A stretch of 36,240 bases of DNA from an uncultured Prochlorococcus sp. (GCA_902587615.1 CACILY010000010.1:1-36240); one strand, 5' to 3'; positions 22,878 to 32,889 are shown, numbered from the stretch's first letter. The notes: generated from the sequence alone by a model not told the origin. Made by a program: numbers and translations.

Positions 22878-23516
22878 TTAGAACAAACTCATTTGAGATG
22901 ATGTTGGTTCGCTTATCGTTTCTGCTTTCCATTCGTTTGGATTCCATTTACCCAATAATGATTCGAGTGCTTTTAATTCAGGCCCATTTTTTACCGAGGC
23001 CATCCAATCTTCTTCTGATCCATTTGGAATGATGACAGGCATTCGGTTATGTAATGTTTTAACTAATTCGTTGGGTTCAGTCGTTAATACGCAGCAACTT
23101 TCTATCTCACTTCCTTCAGGCGACATCCATCTATTCCAAATTCCTCCCAACCAAAAAGGTTGTTGGTCTATTCTGCTAATGCGATGGCCTTTCTCAAAGA
23201 ATGCACTTGCAGGCATCAGACATCTTTTATGTCTCCAACTTCCTCTAAATAACTTTTTTTCTTTAACTGTCTCGGCTCTTGCATTAAAAGGTTTTGGTCT
23301 TTCTTGTTGAAAAGGATCTTTAGCCCATTCAGAGATAAAACCCCAGAGCATTATTGATGTAGTTGTTTTGCCTTCGTTCTTTACTACGAGGACAGGGTCC
23401 ATTGGTCTAATTAATTTTTGTTCTGCGTATTTCTCTTCAAAATATCTTGGTAAGTCTTTCTTTAAAAGAGAGGGCAGTTCTTCAAATTTAGTTAATAGCT
23501 CATATCTTCCGCACAT
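22878..23516 (-). CDS. SRAP-domain protein (HMCES/YedK family)
   Basis: 212 residues starting MCGRYELL: Cys2 becomes N-terminal after Met removal and forms a thiazolidine crosslink with abasic sites in single-stranded DNA. NARAETV holds the conserved Asn and Glu, CLMPASAFFEKG the middle motif, and HNRMPVII the catalytic His. Length fits the family. It protects abasic DNA at replication forks; it is in a region with other repair genes (DenV-type). Confidence 0.93.
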   Translation of the reverse strand: MCGRYELLTKFEELPSLLKKDLPRYFEEKYAEQKLIRPMDPVLVVKNEGKTTTSIMLWGFISEWAKDPFQQERPKPFNARAETVKEKKLFRGSWRHKRCLMPASAFFEKGHRISRIDQQPFWLGGIWNRWMSPEGSEIESCCVLTTEPNELVKTLHNRMPVIIPNGSEEDWMASVKNGPELKALESLLGKWNPNEWKAETISEPTSSQMSLF

Positions 23517-23808
23517 ACCCCTTAAAAATTAAATTCGTTGTATAGGCATGCGGCTTTCTGTTTATCTGTACATCTTTTGAACTTTTGATCGAATTTTTGC
23601 ATTTTCTTTTCAGCTTGATCTATTAAATCTAAAGAACATGTCTGATTTTCTTTTGTAAAATGTTTTTTTGAAGATTTCTAATCCATAAAAGAAGTCTAAT
23701 AAGTTTTAAAGGCTTTTAGGTTGTATAAGGGCTTTAAATATGAACTCAGAGGAACTTTTCAGGGTGTAAACAAGTAGCTTTTATAAAATATGCTGCATAG
23801 TGGAAGAT
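23517..23808. other. Intergenic with a short repeat
   Basis: About 290 bases without a gene. TTTAGGTTGTATAAGG (23715-23730) also occurs at 7686-7701. May be a chance or a shared promoter-like element. Confidence 0.3.
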
Positions 23809-24126
23809 CTAGTAAGAACTTAGTTGTTCATTTCCATGGGCAACAATGGTTCCAGATACAGGATCAGTCACCCCAAGTTCAGGTGATAACTCTTTCATAA
23901 ACCCTCTTACTTCATCCAAGTGAGCAAGCATTTTGGGTCTTGCAGTAATGAGAGCTTCTTCACTATCCCAAAGTCCTACAAAGCAATAACTATCTTCTCC
24001 GGTTTTAGAGATGTATCTTTCCTTGAGACCTTCGCAAATGAATTTTCCATGAAATTCAAAATATTGATCGACGCATTCTGGCTTTAACTGGAAGCGAACA
24101 ACATTCATAAAAGTTGGTGCTGTCAT
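23809..24126 (-). CDS. Antibiotic-biosynthesis-monooxygenase-like protein
   Basis: 105 residues. TFMNVVRFQLKPECVDQYFE and YCFVGLWDSEEALITARPKM match the ABM-type dimeric alpha/beta barrel: a first strand with F.L.P, a helix after it, then W.S.E. The family includes small monooxygenases and many proteins of unknown role. Start ATG 24126. Confidence 0.7.
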   Translation of the reverse strand: MTAPTFMNVVRFQLKPECVDQYFEFHGKFICEGLKERYISKTGEDSYCFVGLWDSEEALITARPKMLAHLDEVRGFMKELSPELGVTDPVSGTIVAHGNEQLSSY

Positions 24127-24390
24127 TTTATCTAATTAATTAATCGAACAGATTGGCATAGGTCTCTTGAAATTTGCAAGTAAAAGTGGATCTCTTCAGG
24201 CTCTTCTTACATAAAGAGAACTTTTAGAACCAAAGAAAAACTCTAAAACTTCTTGGAAGTGGGAGCTGATTATTTTGCTTGCGAGTTGGCCGATCAAAAA
24301 AACTCAGAAATAAAGTGAAGTAGTATTCCTTTTATTTACCTCAAACCTGAGAAGAAGAAATACCAAGTAAAGACTATCCCGTTGAAAATA
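24127..24390. other. Intergenic, nothing recognised
   Basis: About 260 bases before the small membrane protein. Confidence 0.5.
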
Positions 24391-24540
24391 ATGGCTGATG
24401 AACCAACAATGATTTTGAATTTAATTCCCAATCCCTCTGAGTTGGAATTAGCCTTTATATCCATTATTTGGATTTCTCTTTTTAACTCTTTCTCAAACTT
24501 CTTAGTTTACAAGCGAAAAATTGATTATTCGAGATTCTAG
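24391..24540 (+). CDS. Small membrane protein (49 aa)
   Basis: ATG 24391: MADEPTMILNLIPNPSELEL, then one helix (AFISIIWISLFNSFSNFLVY) and a basic end KRKIDYSRF. Its stop abuts the 3' end of tRNA-Thr. Unrecognised. Confidence 0.55.
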   Translation: MADEPTMILNLIPNPSELELAFISIIWISLFNSFSNFLVYKRKIDYSRF

Positions 24541-24612
<72 letters not shown>

Positions 24613-24619
24613 TTTTTTA

Positions 24620-24701
24620 TGGGCCGGGTTGGATTTGAACCAACGTAGGCAGCGCCAGCGGATTTACAGTCCGCCCCCATTAACCACTCGGGCACCGACC
24701 C
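24620..24701 (-). tRNA. tRNA-Tyr (GTA)
   Basis: 82 bases with a long variable arm (class II). Acceptor GGGTCGG pairs with CCGGCCC; anticodon loop CTGTAAA in stem GCGGA/TCCGC gives GTA. Transcribed ahead of tRNA-Thr, probably as one precursor. Confidence 0.96.
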
Positions 24702-24807
24702 ACATAACAGATAGACAATATCAGCTATTGGGGTGGATTATGTCTATTTGTTGGGTTTTTAAGTTCTTTATGGATACTATCGTTAAGAGCTTCTTGATCG
24801 AGAGATT

Positions 24808-25251
24808 ATGCATTTCTTATTGATTAATGGCCCAAATTTAAACCTATTAGGCCGAAGAGAACCAGAGTTATATGGTTCAAACTCTTTAGAATCGATAGAG
24901 AAAGAATTAATTGAGAAAGCAAAGAAAGAAGATTTGATTTTGGATTGCTTTCAAAGTAATAGTGAAGGCGAAATCATAGATCGGATTCATAATGTGATAG
25001 GAAAAGTTGATGGAATACTAATAAATGCAGGGGCTTTGACTCATACTTCTATTGCTATAAGAGATGCATTGTTAGGCACAGACATACCATATATTGAATT
25101 GCATTTAACTAATACTTATGCGAGAGAAGAGTTTCGACATAAATCTTTTTTATCAGATGGAGCAGTAGGTTTAGTATGTGGCTTTGGGGCATTTAGTTAT
25201 CAGCTTGCTATGGAAGGCTTGTTGAATTATTTACGAGAATCTAATAATTAA
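24808..25251 (+). CDS. aroQ: 3-dehydroquinate dehydratase, type II
   Basis: 147 residues, the normal size. [18 protein letters not shown] is the active-site entry: Asn, Arg and Tyr (the catalytic Tyr in ELYG). [30 protein letters not shown] and [20 protein letters not shown] complete the family (the catalytic His lies in HLTN). It makes 3-dehydroshikimate in the shikimate pathway for aromatic amino acids. Start ATG 24808; the next gene begins 7 bases later. Confidence 0.97.
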   Translation: MHFLLINGPNLNLLGRREPELYGSNSLESIEKELIEKAKKEDLILDCFQSNSEGEIIDRIHNVIGKVDGILINAGALTHTSIAIRDALLGTDIPYIELHLTNTYAREEFRHKSFLSDGAVGLVCGFGAFSYQLAMEGLLNYLRESNN

Positions 25252-25258
25252 AAATATT

Positions 25259-25870
25259 ATGAATTTAATAAATAAAAATATCTCAACAAGGAAAATTAAA
25301 TGGTTGGTTAATTCAACTAGTGAAGCATGGTTAAATCAAGCAATAGAAAACCCCATTGAGGTTCTTATAGATCATGCTCATTGTGAAAGGAAAGCTGCAG
25401 GATTAGCAGTTCAATTGATGTTTCGCTATTTATGTGAACCTGGATTGTCAGAAGTTCTTAGTCCATTAGCGAGAGAAGAGCTGGAACATTTTGAAAGAGT
25501 TTTAAGGATTCTTCTTTCAAGAGGTACTTATATAAAGCCATTGCCTGCTCCTCCTTATGCTTCAAGTCTGTCTAAAAAGATTAGAAGTAAAGAGCCATAT
25601 AGAATGTTAGATAGTTTTATTATTGCAGGTTTAATAGAAGCAAGAAGTCACGAAAGAATGTCTTTATTAGCTCTAAATAGTCCTGATGAAGAATTAAGGA
25701 ATTTATATGGAGACTTGCTTAAAAGTGAAGCGCGACACTTTGGAATTTATTGGAAACTTGCAGAAGAACGTTTTGAGTATAAAGAATTAATTCAAAGACT
25801 AGATCAGTTATCTCATTTTGAATCTAAAATTATTTCAGAATTACATCCTTATCCAAGAATGCATAGTTGA
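25259..25870 (+). CDS. miaE: tRNA-(ms2io6A)-hydroxylase
   Basis: 203 residues. Diiron ligands are in HCERKAAGL, EELEHF, IEARSHERM and SEARHFGIYWKLA; the fold is a ferritin-like helical bundle. MiaE hydroxylates 2-methylthio-N6-isopentenyladenosine at position 37 of tRNAs that read U-starting codons, which includes the tRNA-Tyr encoded nearby. Starts 7 bases after aroQ. Confidence 0.9.
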   Translation: MNLINKNISTRKIKWLVNSTSEAWLNQAIENPIEVLIDHAHCERKAAGLAVQLMFRYLCEPGLSEVLSPLAREELEHFERVLRILLSRGTYIKPLPAPPYASSLSKKIRSKEPYRMLDSFIIAGLIEARSHERMSLLALNSPDEELRNLYGDLLKSEARHFGIYWKLAEERFEYKELIQRLDQLSHFESKIISELHPYPRMHS

Positions 25871-25924
25871 AAGATATTATGTTTTTACTATCGCTTTATA
25901 GATACCTTCTGGTTTGTTTTGATA

Positions 25925-26752
25925 GTGAATTATTTTAAAAGACTTATTTTATTTCTATTAAAGAAAATATCAGTAGAAAGAGTAGCCTCTCCAGGCGATA
26001 TAATTTTTTCTCCTGTGAGGAATGAAATTGATTTAACTATAGTGGGAGTTGGTCCTGGAGACCCTTCTCTTTTAACTCTTGCGGCTGTATCTGCTATACA
26101 AAATGCAACTCTAGTGGCTTATCCAATCTCGCATGATATTGAAAAAAGTATGGCTGAAAATATAGCTTCTTCTTGGATTCAAAAGAAAACAAAGAGATTG
26201 CCACTTCTATTCCCAATGGTTTCAGAAGTTCAGCCAAGGATAGATGCTTGGGAAGGTGCTACAAAAAAAATATTTCAGGCTATAGATGAAGGTGAGAAAG
26301 TTGTTTTTCTTGCTCAAGGAGATGTTTCATTATTTTCTACGAGTTCTTATATTCTGCTTCAATTAAGAAAAGATTATCCTCAATGTTCAATAAAAATTAT
26401 TCCAGGTATTAATTCTTTTTCTGCAGCAGCAGCAGTTGGTAAACTGCCTTTAGCATTACAAAATGAGCAGCTTCTTATCCTTCCTACGCCAGATAAATCT
26501 GAAGACTTAAAAGAAGTACTTATTGAAGCGAAATCCAATCAAAGAGTACTTGTTTTAATGAAATTAGGAAAAAAATGGCTATGGTTAAGACCTTTATTGG
26601 ATCAAATGAAGCTTCTTGATATGACTTTATTTGTTAAGCGTGTTGGTTTCCCTGATGAGAGAGTCGTTTTAGCTAGCAAAGTTAATGAAAATCAAATTGA
26701 ATACTTTTCATTATTGATTATTCGTCAGGATTGGCCTGATGTTATACCTTAA
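25925..26752 (+). CDS. cobI: Precorrin-2 C20-methyltransferase
   Basis: LTIVGVGPGDPSLLTLAAVSAI is the SAM-dependent tetrapyrrole methylase N-terminal motif. LAQGDVSLFSTSSYILLQL (the GD loop), IIPGINSFSAAAAVGKLPLA and LMKLGKKW follow in order. It adds a methyl group at C20 in cobalamin synthesis. Start GTG 25925 or TTG 25919 leaves about 38 residues of basic-hydrophobic lead before the usual start; a GTG at about 26014 would give the normal length, but no ribosome site decides it. Confidence 0.85.
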   Translation: MNYFKRLILFLLKKISVERVASPGDIIFSPVRNEIDLTIVGVGPGDPSLLTLAAVSAIQNATLVAYPISHDIEKSMAENIASSWIQKKTKRLPLLFPMVSEVQPRIDAWEGATKKIFQAIDEGEKVVFLAQGDVSLFSTSSYILLQLRKDYPQCSIKIIPGINSFSAAAAVGKLPLALQNEQLLILPTPDKSEDLKEVLIEAKSNQRVLVLMKLGKKWLWLRPLLDQMKLLDMTLFVKRVGFPDERVVLASKVNENQIEYFSLLIIRQDWPDVIP

Positions 26753-26760
26753 ATCGTTGA

Positions 26761-27828
26761 TTAATTAAAATCTAAAAGAGAATTTTCTAAAATTGCAATA
26801 GCTTTTCTAGGTGTATCTGCTCTAATTAAAGAATTGCAAAGATGACTCGACCCTTGGAATCCGGTGCAGATAGATTTTATATATTTGCGTGAAATAAACA
26901 GGCCGCCAGATCCATAAATCTCTAAAAGATTATTCAGTAATTCAATAGAAATCAGTATTCTTTCTTTCCCCCCAGGTGTTTGAATAGGCTTCTTCTTTTG
27001 TAGAAATGAATTAATTTGCCCCACAATCCAAGGTGCACGTATGCTTGCCCGGCCTATCATTACTCCATCAGCTTGAGTGATATTTAGGCAGCGAAAGGCG
27101 TCATTGCAATTACTGATATCTCCATTTGCAATAAGAGGAATTTTCAAAGATTTCTTCACTTCGTTTATTGCGGACCAATTTGCATTTCCTTTAAACCTTT
27201 GTGTTTTAGTTCTTCCATGTAAAGTTAGAAGTTGCGCGCCAGCATCTTGTAGAAGACGACCTAGATTTATAGGGTCAGAGGACTTTTCACACCAACCAAG
27301 ACGAGCCTTAACTGTAACTGGGATTCTTACAGCATTTGAAACATCTTTAACTATTTGAGCCGCTAGCAGTGGATCTTTTAATAAGGCACTACCTCCTCCT
27401 TTTCGAGCAATTTTTTTGGCAGGGCAGCCCATATTTATATCTATTAGGAATGCTCCAAAATCTTCTGCTTTTTGAGCTGCTTCGACCAAAGCTTGTGGTC
27501 GATGATCAAAAAGTTGAACGCCAACAGGACCTTCCTCGCTAGATAAGTCCCTCATCTTTTGCCAGTTGTTTTGAGGTCCCCAATGGCTTGCATTCACCAT
27601 TTCAGTGAATAGTAGGCAATCTGGTGCCCATCTTCTGACAAGCTTCCTAAAAACTTGATCAGTAATCCCTGCAAGAGGAGATTGTAATACGATTGAATTG
27701 AGTGTTCTACTTATTCCCCTTCCAGGAAGAGTTATTTGAGATTGAGGGGGTCTCATTACTTTAATGGTGGTTGACTTATAAGTTTCTTGAACAACTAATT
27801 TGGCTGGGCATGTAGGGAGCAAGACCAA
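26761..27828 (-). CDS. dus: tRNA-dihydrouridine synthase (DusB type)
   Basis: 355 residues. LQSPLAGITDQVFRKLVRRW starts the TIM barrel; FLIDINMGCPAKKIARKGGG holds the catalytic Cys; VTVKARLGW, LTLHGRTKTQRFKG, LIANGDISN and GVMIGRASIRAPW bind FMN. Reduces uridines in the tRNA D-loop with NADPH. A start at about 27756 (MRPPQSQ) would give the standard length. Convergent with cobI, gap 8 bases. Confidence 0.9.
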   Translation of the reverse strand: MVLLPTCPAKLVVQETYKSTTIKVMRPPQSQITLPGRGISRTLNSIVLQSPLAGITDQVFRKLVRRWAPDCLLFTEMVNASHWGPQNNWQKMRDLSSEEGPVGVQLFDHRPQALVEAAQKAEDFGAFLIDINMGCPAKKIARKGGGSALLKDPLLAAQIVKDVSNAVRIPVTVKARLGWCEKSSDPINLGRLLQDAGAQLLTLHGRTKTQRFKGNANWSAINEVKKSLKIPLIANGDISNCNDAFRCLNITQADGVMIGRASIRAPWIVGQINSFLQKKKPIQTPGGKERILISIELLNNLLEIYGSGGLFISRKYIKSICTGFQGSSHLCNSLIRADTPRKAIAILENSLLDFN

Positions 27829-28049
27829 TAATCATCTCATCGTTATATTTTTTGAAATAGAATCTCACTACTTTAATTGAACATTAAATATCCCACTTTT
27901 TTGGATGTAATATTTTGGGTAATTTTGACTGTCTGAACTTGATTTTCTTTCTCTAATTTCAGAGTTACAACTTTTTATAGGGAGTATGAAGAAAAAATAG
28001 ACTCATCTTGGTCTATAAAGGGAAAGTAGTTTTTCTTGATTGAGGTGAT
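27829..28049. promoter_or_regulatory. Divergent promoter region of dus and der
   Basis: About 220 bases between divergently read genes; AT-rich, no single hexamer pair stands out. Both transcripts must start here. Confidence 0.4.
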
Positions 28050-29420
28050 TTGGTGCGTCCTATTGTTGCCATAATTGGGCGTCCAAATGTCGGTAAGTCG
28101 ACATTGATAAATCGTTTATGCCAAAGCAGAGAGGCGATTGTTCATGATCAGCCTGGCGTAACACGAGATAGAACTTATCAAGAGGGGTTTTGGAGAGATC
28201 GAAACTTTAAAGTTGTAGATACTGGCGGATTGGTCTTTGATGATGATAGTGAATTTCTTCCTGAGATTAGAGAACAGGCAAAATTGGCATTAACAGAAGC
28301 TTCTCTGGCCTTGCTTTTAGTTGATGGTCAACAAGGTATTACTGCTGCTGATGAATCAATAGCTGAGTGGTTGAGGCCTTATCCTTGCCAAGTTTTGTTA
28401 GCAGTTAATAAGTGTGAGTCTCCTGAGCAAGGATTGTCTATGGCCGCAGAGTTTTGGAAATTGGGTTTAGGAGAACCCTTTCCAGTGTCAGCTATTCATG
28501 GAGTTGGTACTGGAGAATTATTGGATCGGGTAATATCACTTTTACCACCTAAAGAAAAGGATGTTGATGAGGAAGATCCAATTGAGTTAGCTATTGTAGG
28601 AAGACCAAATGTGGGAAAGTCAAGTTTATTAAATGCAATTTGCGGAGAAGAAAGATCTATAGTGAGTAGTGTTAGGGGTACTACAAGAGATACTATTGAT
28701 ACGCGAATTAATAGTCATGGCAAGATATGGAAATTAGTTGACACAGCAGGTATTAGAAGAAGAAGAAGTGTTAATTATGGACCAGAGTTTTTCGGGATAA
28801 ATCGAAGCCTTAAAGCAATTAATCGCAGCGATATCTGCGTATTAGTTATTGATGCGCTTGATGGTGTAACTGAACAAGATCAAAGATTAGCTGGAAGAAT
28901 TGAACAGTCTGGACGTGCTTGTGTAGTTGTGGTTAACAAATGGGATGCCGTTGAAAAAGATAGCCATACTATGGCCTTGATGGAAAAAGAACTTCGTTCA
29001 AAGCTTTACTTTCTTGATTGGGCTGAGATGTTATTTACATCGGCACTCACTCATCAAAGAGTAGATAGTATCTTCGCTTTGGCCATTTTAGCTGTTGAAC
29101 AACATCGTAAAAGGATAACTACTTCTGTAGTTAATGAAGTAATTCAGGATGCTTTGAGTTGGAGAAGTCCTCCCACATCCCGAGGAGGTAGACAAGGACG
29201 ACTATATTATGGAACTCAAGTAGCAATTAGACCTCCAAGCTTTACTCTTTTTGTTAATGATCCAAAACTGTTTGGAGATACTTATCGGAGGTATATTGAA
29301 AGGCAATTAAGGGAAGGAGTTGGCTTTGAAGGTACTCCTATAAAATTATTTTGGAGAGGCAAGCAAAAACGAGATGCAGAGAGAGATTTAGCTAAACAGC
29401 AAAACGATATTTCTTCTTAA
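28050..29420 (+). CDS. der: Ribosome assembly GTPase Der (EngA)
   Basis: 456 residues with two GTPase domains. GRPNVGKST at 10-18 and again near 184; DTGG and DTAG switch regions; NKCE and NKWD guanine motifs. The C-terminal KH-like domain ends FKGT-like [25 protein letters not shown] lies just before the TTG at 28050, GTG at 28053 being an alternative. Der is needed for 50S maturation. First gene of a long plus-strand run. Confidence 0.97.
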   Translation: MVRPIVAIIGRPNVGKSTLINRLCQSREAIVHDQPGVTRDRTYQEGFWRDRNFKVVDTGGLVFDDDSEFLPEIREQAKLALTEASLALLLVDGQQGITAADESIAEWLRPYPCQVLLAVNKCESPEQGLSMAAEFWKLGLGEPFPVSAIHGVGTGELLDRVISLLPPKEKDVDEEDPIELAIVGRPNVGKSSLLNAICGEERSIVSSVRGTTRDTIDTRINSHGKIWKLVDTAGIRRRRSVNYGPEFFGINRSLKAINRSDICVLVIDALDGVTEQDQRLAGRIEQSGRACVVVVNKWDAVEKDSHTMALMEKELRSKLYFLDWAEMLFTSALTHQRVDSIFALAILAVEQHRKRITTSVVNEVIQDALSWRSPPTSRGGRQGRLYYGTQVAIRPPSFTLFVNDPKLFGDTYRRYIERQLREGVGFEGTPIKLFWRGKQKRDAERDLAKQQNDISS

Positions 29421-29422
29421 GA

Positions 29423-30334
29423 ATGGATTGGATACGTAAAGTTCCTATAGGTCAATATGTGCCAGGAGGTTCCAGTTGGTTACGCAGGATTGATCCGAGG
29501 TTGAAATTATTGTGGGTTTTGTTATTTCTTCTTAGTCCAATTCTGGCTGGTTCTATTTGGAGGTTAGGACTCGTTCTTGCTCTTTTAATAATTACCTTTC
29601 TTAGTTTCCTTCCTTTGAGGATCTGGTGGCGTTCTCTTCTCTTGTTGTTAATTCTTTCTTCTGTGGTTGGAGCGTTAGCAACGTTTTTACCAACTAGTGA
29701 TACTGCTGCAACTTTGTCTGTTAGATCTTCTTATGAGTTGCCAAATGCCACAGTAGTCAGCTCTCAATGGGAGCTAATAAAAATAGGTCCTATTAAGTTA
29801 TTTGATTTTGTGCTTGGCCCTTTAGTAATTGATCAAAGATCGGCCGAATTAGGGATCAAAAGCTCCACCTTGCTATTTACGGTGGTTCATTGTGTGAATC
29901 TTATGTTAATAACGACACGTCCAGAAGATGTGGTTTGGGCTTTGAGATGGTTCATAGCACCTTTCTCAAAGTTAGGACTTCCTGTGGAAAAGATTAGTTT
30001 TCAGCTCCTTCTCTCATTACGATTTCTTCCTTTAGTTCAAGAAGAATTTCAGAATCTAATGAGATCTTTGGCCACAAGAGCGGTTAATTATAAGAAGTTG
30101 GGTCTTAAGGGTTCTATAGGCTTGATTATCTCCATCGGAGAGAGATTGCTAGCCAACATTCTTTTAAGAGCAGAGCAAGGGGCTGACTCTCTTTTGGCAA
30201 GAAGTAGCTCCTGGCTTCCTGCAGAATATTTCAGGCCTAAAGACAGTCTCATAAGACTGTCTTTAATTAATTCAGTCTCTATCTTTTTGCTTTTTGCAAC
30301 TTTACTATTGAGAATAGTCTTTGGTTCGTTGTGA
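29423..30334 (+). CDS. ECF transporter T component, CbiQ type
   Basis: 303 residues. GQYVPGGSSWLRRIDPRLKL is the EcfT N-terminus (the DPR.K motif). Five or six membrane helices follow, then a helical cytoplasmic domain (FQNLMRSLATRAVNYKKLG) and GADSLLARSS, the position of the coupling helices with an Ala-Arg motif. It should pair with ATPases and a substrate-binding S unit outside the window. Starts 2 bases after der and is likely on one message. Confidence 0.85.
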   Translation: MDWIRKVPIGQYVPGGSSWLRRIDPRLKLLWVLLFLLSPILAGSIWRLGLVLALLIITFLSFLPLRIWWRSLLLLLILSSVVGALATFLPTSDTAATLSVRSSYELPNATVVSSQWELIKIGPIKLFDFVLGPLVIDQRSAELGIKSSTLLFTVVHCVNLMLITTRPEDVVWALRWFIAPFSKLGLPVEKISFQLLLSLRFLPLVQEEFQNLMRSLATRAVNYKKLGLKGSIGLIISIGERLLANILLRAEQGADSLLARSSSWLPAEYFRPKDSLIRLSLINSVSIFLLFATLLLRIVFGSL

Positions 30335-30402
30335 TACACACACATCACCTGACATCACTTTATTGATTGGGTATTGTTTCTCTTTAAATATCCAATTGAA
30401 AA

Positions 30403-30669
30403 TTGGACGCTGAGCGTTATCTCAATCATCCTAATTATGGGATGTTATACCTTGTTTCGCCTGCAGGAAAAGGTAGAGATGTATATGCGACTTTGTATGC
30501 TCAGAAAATATTTTTCTTGGTGACTTTAGAAGCAAGAGGTGCTCAATTCGAAGTAATTCCTTATTTAGATGCTAGATATCATGCAGAGATGAATTTATCT
30601 CAGTGTAGAAGACAGAAATCATTGGAGATTAATCGTTGGCAAGAACTTTATAAGCAGACTTTTGCCTAG
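30403..30669 (+). CDS. pipX: PII-interacting protein X
   Basis: 88 residues starting at TTG 30403, which places YLNHPNYGMLYLVS as in known PipX. Then DVYATLYAQKIFFLVTLEA, FEVIPYLDARYHAE and a C-terminal helix ending YKQTF. PipX binds GlnB/PII or NtcA depending on ADP and 2-oxoglutarate and tunes nitrogen gene expression. No ATG is near. A gap of 4 bases separates it from pipY, the standard partner. Confidence 0.95.
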   Translation: MDAERYLNHPNYGMLYLVSPAGKGRDVYATLYAQKIFFLVTLEARGAQFEVIPYLDARYHAEMNLSQCRRQKSLEINRWQELYKQTFA

Positions 30670-30673
30670 ATAA

Positions 30674-31330
30674 TTGACTTTCCTCAATCGACTAGAAGAA
30701 TTTAAGGAACTTCTACCCGAGGAAGTTCAATTGTTGGCAGTAAGCAAAGGTCATTCGGCTTCATCTATTAGACATCTTGCGAATCAAGGGCAATTAGATT
30801 TTGGAGAGAGTCGCTTCCAAGAAGCAAAATCTAAGATAAGACTATTAAATGATCTCAGCCAAATTAGATGGCATTTCATTGGTCATATTCAAGCAAATAA
30901 GGTTAGAGGCGTTGTGCAAGTGTTTGATGTTATTCATTCTGTAGATTCTCTTTCTCTTGCACAAAGGATTTCAAGAATTTCAGGAGAAGAAGGACGCATT
31001 CCACAAATTATGTTCCAAGTTAAGTTGCGAGATGATCCATCTAAAGGTGGTTTTGACTCTCAGGATCTTTTGAGTAATTGGACCTTGTTACGAAATTTGC
31101 CGAATATTTTGATTCTGGGATTAATGACAATACCCCCTATTCACCTTAATGAAAGGCAAAGAAAGGATTTATTTGAAGATTGCAGAAATCTTGCAAATCA
31201 ATTGAGATTGAAAGATTGCTCAATGGGAATGAGTCGGGATTGGGAAGAGGCAGTAGAGGCTGGTTCTACTTGGATTCGTATAGGTTCTCTTTTGTTTGGA
31301 GATAGGGTTGGCAAGGACTTGATTTCATAG
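30674..31330 (+). CDS. pipY: PLP homeostasis protein PipY (YggS/PLPBP)
   Basis: 218 residues. LLAVSKGHSASSIRHLANQG contains the PLP lysine (K in VSKGH). FGESRFQEA, WHFIGHIQANKVRGV, SVDSLSLAQRI, GLMTIPP and SMGMSRDWEEAVEAGSTWIRIG follow the alanine-racemase-fold barrel. Regulates vitamin B6 balance and is genetically linked to PipX. Same message as pipX. Confidence 0.95.
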   Translation: MTFLNRLEEFKELLPEEVQLLAVSKGHSASSIRHLANQGQLDFGESRFQEAKSKIRLLNDLSQIRWHFIGHIQANKVRGVVQVFDVIHSVDSLSLAQRISRISGEEGRIPQIMFQVKLRDDPSKGGFDSQDLLSNWTLLRNLPNILILGLMTIPPIHLNERQRKDLFEDCRNLANQLRLKDCSMGMSRDWEEAVEAGSTWIRIGSLLFGDRVGKDLIS

Positions 31331-31475
31331 AGATATCAATAAAAGCAATTGAAAGCCTTGCCCCTGCAAGAAACTAACGTTATTTAAGTATCAGGATTGA
31401 GTCTTTTTTTAGAAGAACCTCCTTTTGTTGGTAACAAGCCAACTCTTTCACAATTATCCCGAGAGGATTACAAAG

Positions 31476-32051
31476 GTGTCGCTTATTTCCCGTCTTCGTG
31501 CTGTCGTTGCTGGTGACGACTATTTGGATAGTGATTTTGATGAGCTCGATTACGAAACAGGTGATGACTTTGATGTCCCAAGTCGGAGTCAAAAGAACAC
31601 TAATAAACAGTTAGCTTCACTTTCCGAATCCAATCCTTTTGATTTTCGTGGACCCTCTTCTTCAAATAATGTTATTGGTATGCCAGGAATATCAAATACT
31701 TCATCTGAAGTGAGCTTGATGGAACCTAGAAGTTTTGATGAAATGCCAAAAGCCATTCAGGCTATACGTGAGAGGAAAACAGTCATATTGAATCTGACAA
31801 TGATGGAGCCTGATCAGGCTCAAAGAGCTGTGGATTTTGTTGCTGGTGGTACTTTTGCTATAGATGGCCATCAGGAAAGAGTTGGGGAGAGTATTTTCCT
31901 TTTTGCTCCGAGTTGCGTGAATGTAACTAACTCTTTTCAAGAAGAAGCATCTCCTTCGACTGTAGGTAATAAGACTTCTGAACCTTCTTCGAAAGATGTG
32001 ACACCTGCTCCAGAACCAGCATGGGGAGAATCAATTGCCACTGCTTTTTAA
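31476..32051 (+). CDS. sepF: Cell division protein SepF (Cdv2)
   Basis: 191 residues. GAGAGGA with 8-base spacing fixes the GTG at 31476 (the N-terminal amphipathic [17 protein letters not shown] anchors to the membrane). The C-terminal domain has [38 protein letters not shown] and [19 protein letters not shown]. Binds FtsZ at the septum. A variable linker (residues 30-85) is rich in N, S and T. Confidence 0.96.
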   Translation: MSLISRLRAVVAGDDYLDSDFDELDYETGDDFDVPSRSQKNTNKQLASLSESNPFDFRGPSSSNNVIGMPGISNTSSEVSLMEPRSFDEMPKAIQAIRERKTVILNLTMMEPDQAQRAVDFVAGGTFAIDGHQERVGESIFLFAPSCVNVTNSFQEEASPSTVGNKTSEPSSKDVTPAPEPAWGESIATAF

Positions 32052-32061
32052 ATATAAATAA

Positions 32062-32889
32062 GTGGTATTATCCCTTGGGGTTATAGGGCTAGGGCGAATA
32101 GCCCAAGCGATCCTTTTACCTTTGTTTCAGGAAGGTAAATTTACTCCTGAAGAGGTTTATGGAGTTGTTGGGAAAGAAGAAAGTATTCCAGTCGTTTCCA
32201 ATCAATTACCTTTAGGTGTAAAGGTAGTTCACTCTAATCATCACGACTCCCAAGAAGTGTGGCGAGCTCCTATAAATTTATTAGCGGTTAAACCTCAGCA
32301 ATTAAATAATATTGTGAGTCCCTATAAAGAAGATTTTCATGGAAATTCTAAGGAGAAACCATTATTGATTTCAGTATTGGCTGGAGTCACATTAAATAAG
32401 CTTCAGAAAAATTTTCCAGGACATTGTTGTGTCCGTGCAGTACCAAATACTCCAGTTTTAGTTAAGGCTGGACTTACTGGATTGTCTTGGGGAGAAGGAG
32501 TGACTAGTCACCATAAAAAAATAGTAAAAGATATTTTTAGCCCCATTAGTCAGGTTTTCGATTTACCAGAACACCAGCTTGATGCTTTCTTAGCTTTAAC
32601 TTCTTCTGGACCAGCTTATATAGCTTTAATAGCAGAGGGACTAGCTGATGGTGCTGTGGCAGCAGGATTGCCTCGTTCATTAGCTCATCAACTATCACAT
32701 ATGACACTATTTGGAACAGCTCTTTTGCTTAAGGAAAAAGATCTGCACCCTGGTCAATTAAAAGATATGGTGACGTCCCCAGGAGGAACAACTATTGCAG
32801 CTTTGAGACATCTTGAGATGGCTGGTGTGAGATCTGCGTTGATTGAAGCTGTTGTTGCTGCTGCTGAACGAAGTCGGGAATTGGCATGA
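32062..32889 (+). CDS. proC: Pyrroline-5-carboxylate reductase
   Basis: 275 residues from GTG 32062. LGVIGLGRIAQAILLPLF is the NAD(P) binding start, LLAVKPQQL and VRAVPNTPVLV the active region, and SSGPAYIALIAEGLADGAV the signature, ending MVTSPGGTTIAALRHLEM. Makes proline from P5C. The 3' 98 bases overlap the minus-strand glycosyltransferase. Confidence 0.96.
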   Translation: MVLSLGVIGLGRIAQAILLPLFQEGKFTPEEVYGVVGKEESIPVVSNQLPLGVKVVHSNHHDSQEVWRAPINLLAVKPQQLNNIVSPYKEDFHGNSKEKPLLISVLAGVTLNKLQKNFPGHCCVRAVPNTPVLVKAGLTGLSWGEGVTSHHKKIVKDIFSPISQVFDLPEHQLDAFLALTSSGPAYIALIAEGLADGAVAAGLPRSLAHQLSHMTLFGTALLLKEKDLHPGQLKDMVTSPGGTTIAALRHLEMAGVRSALIEAVVAAAERSRELA

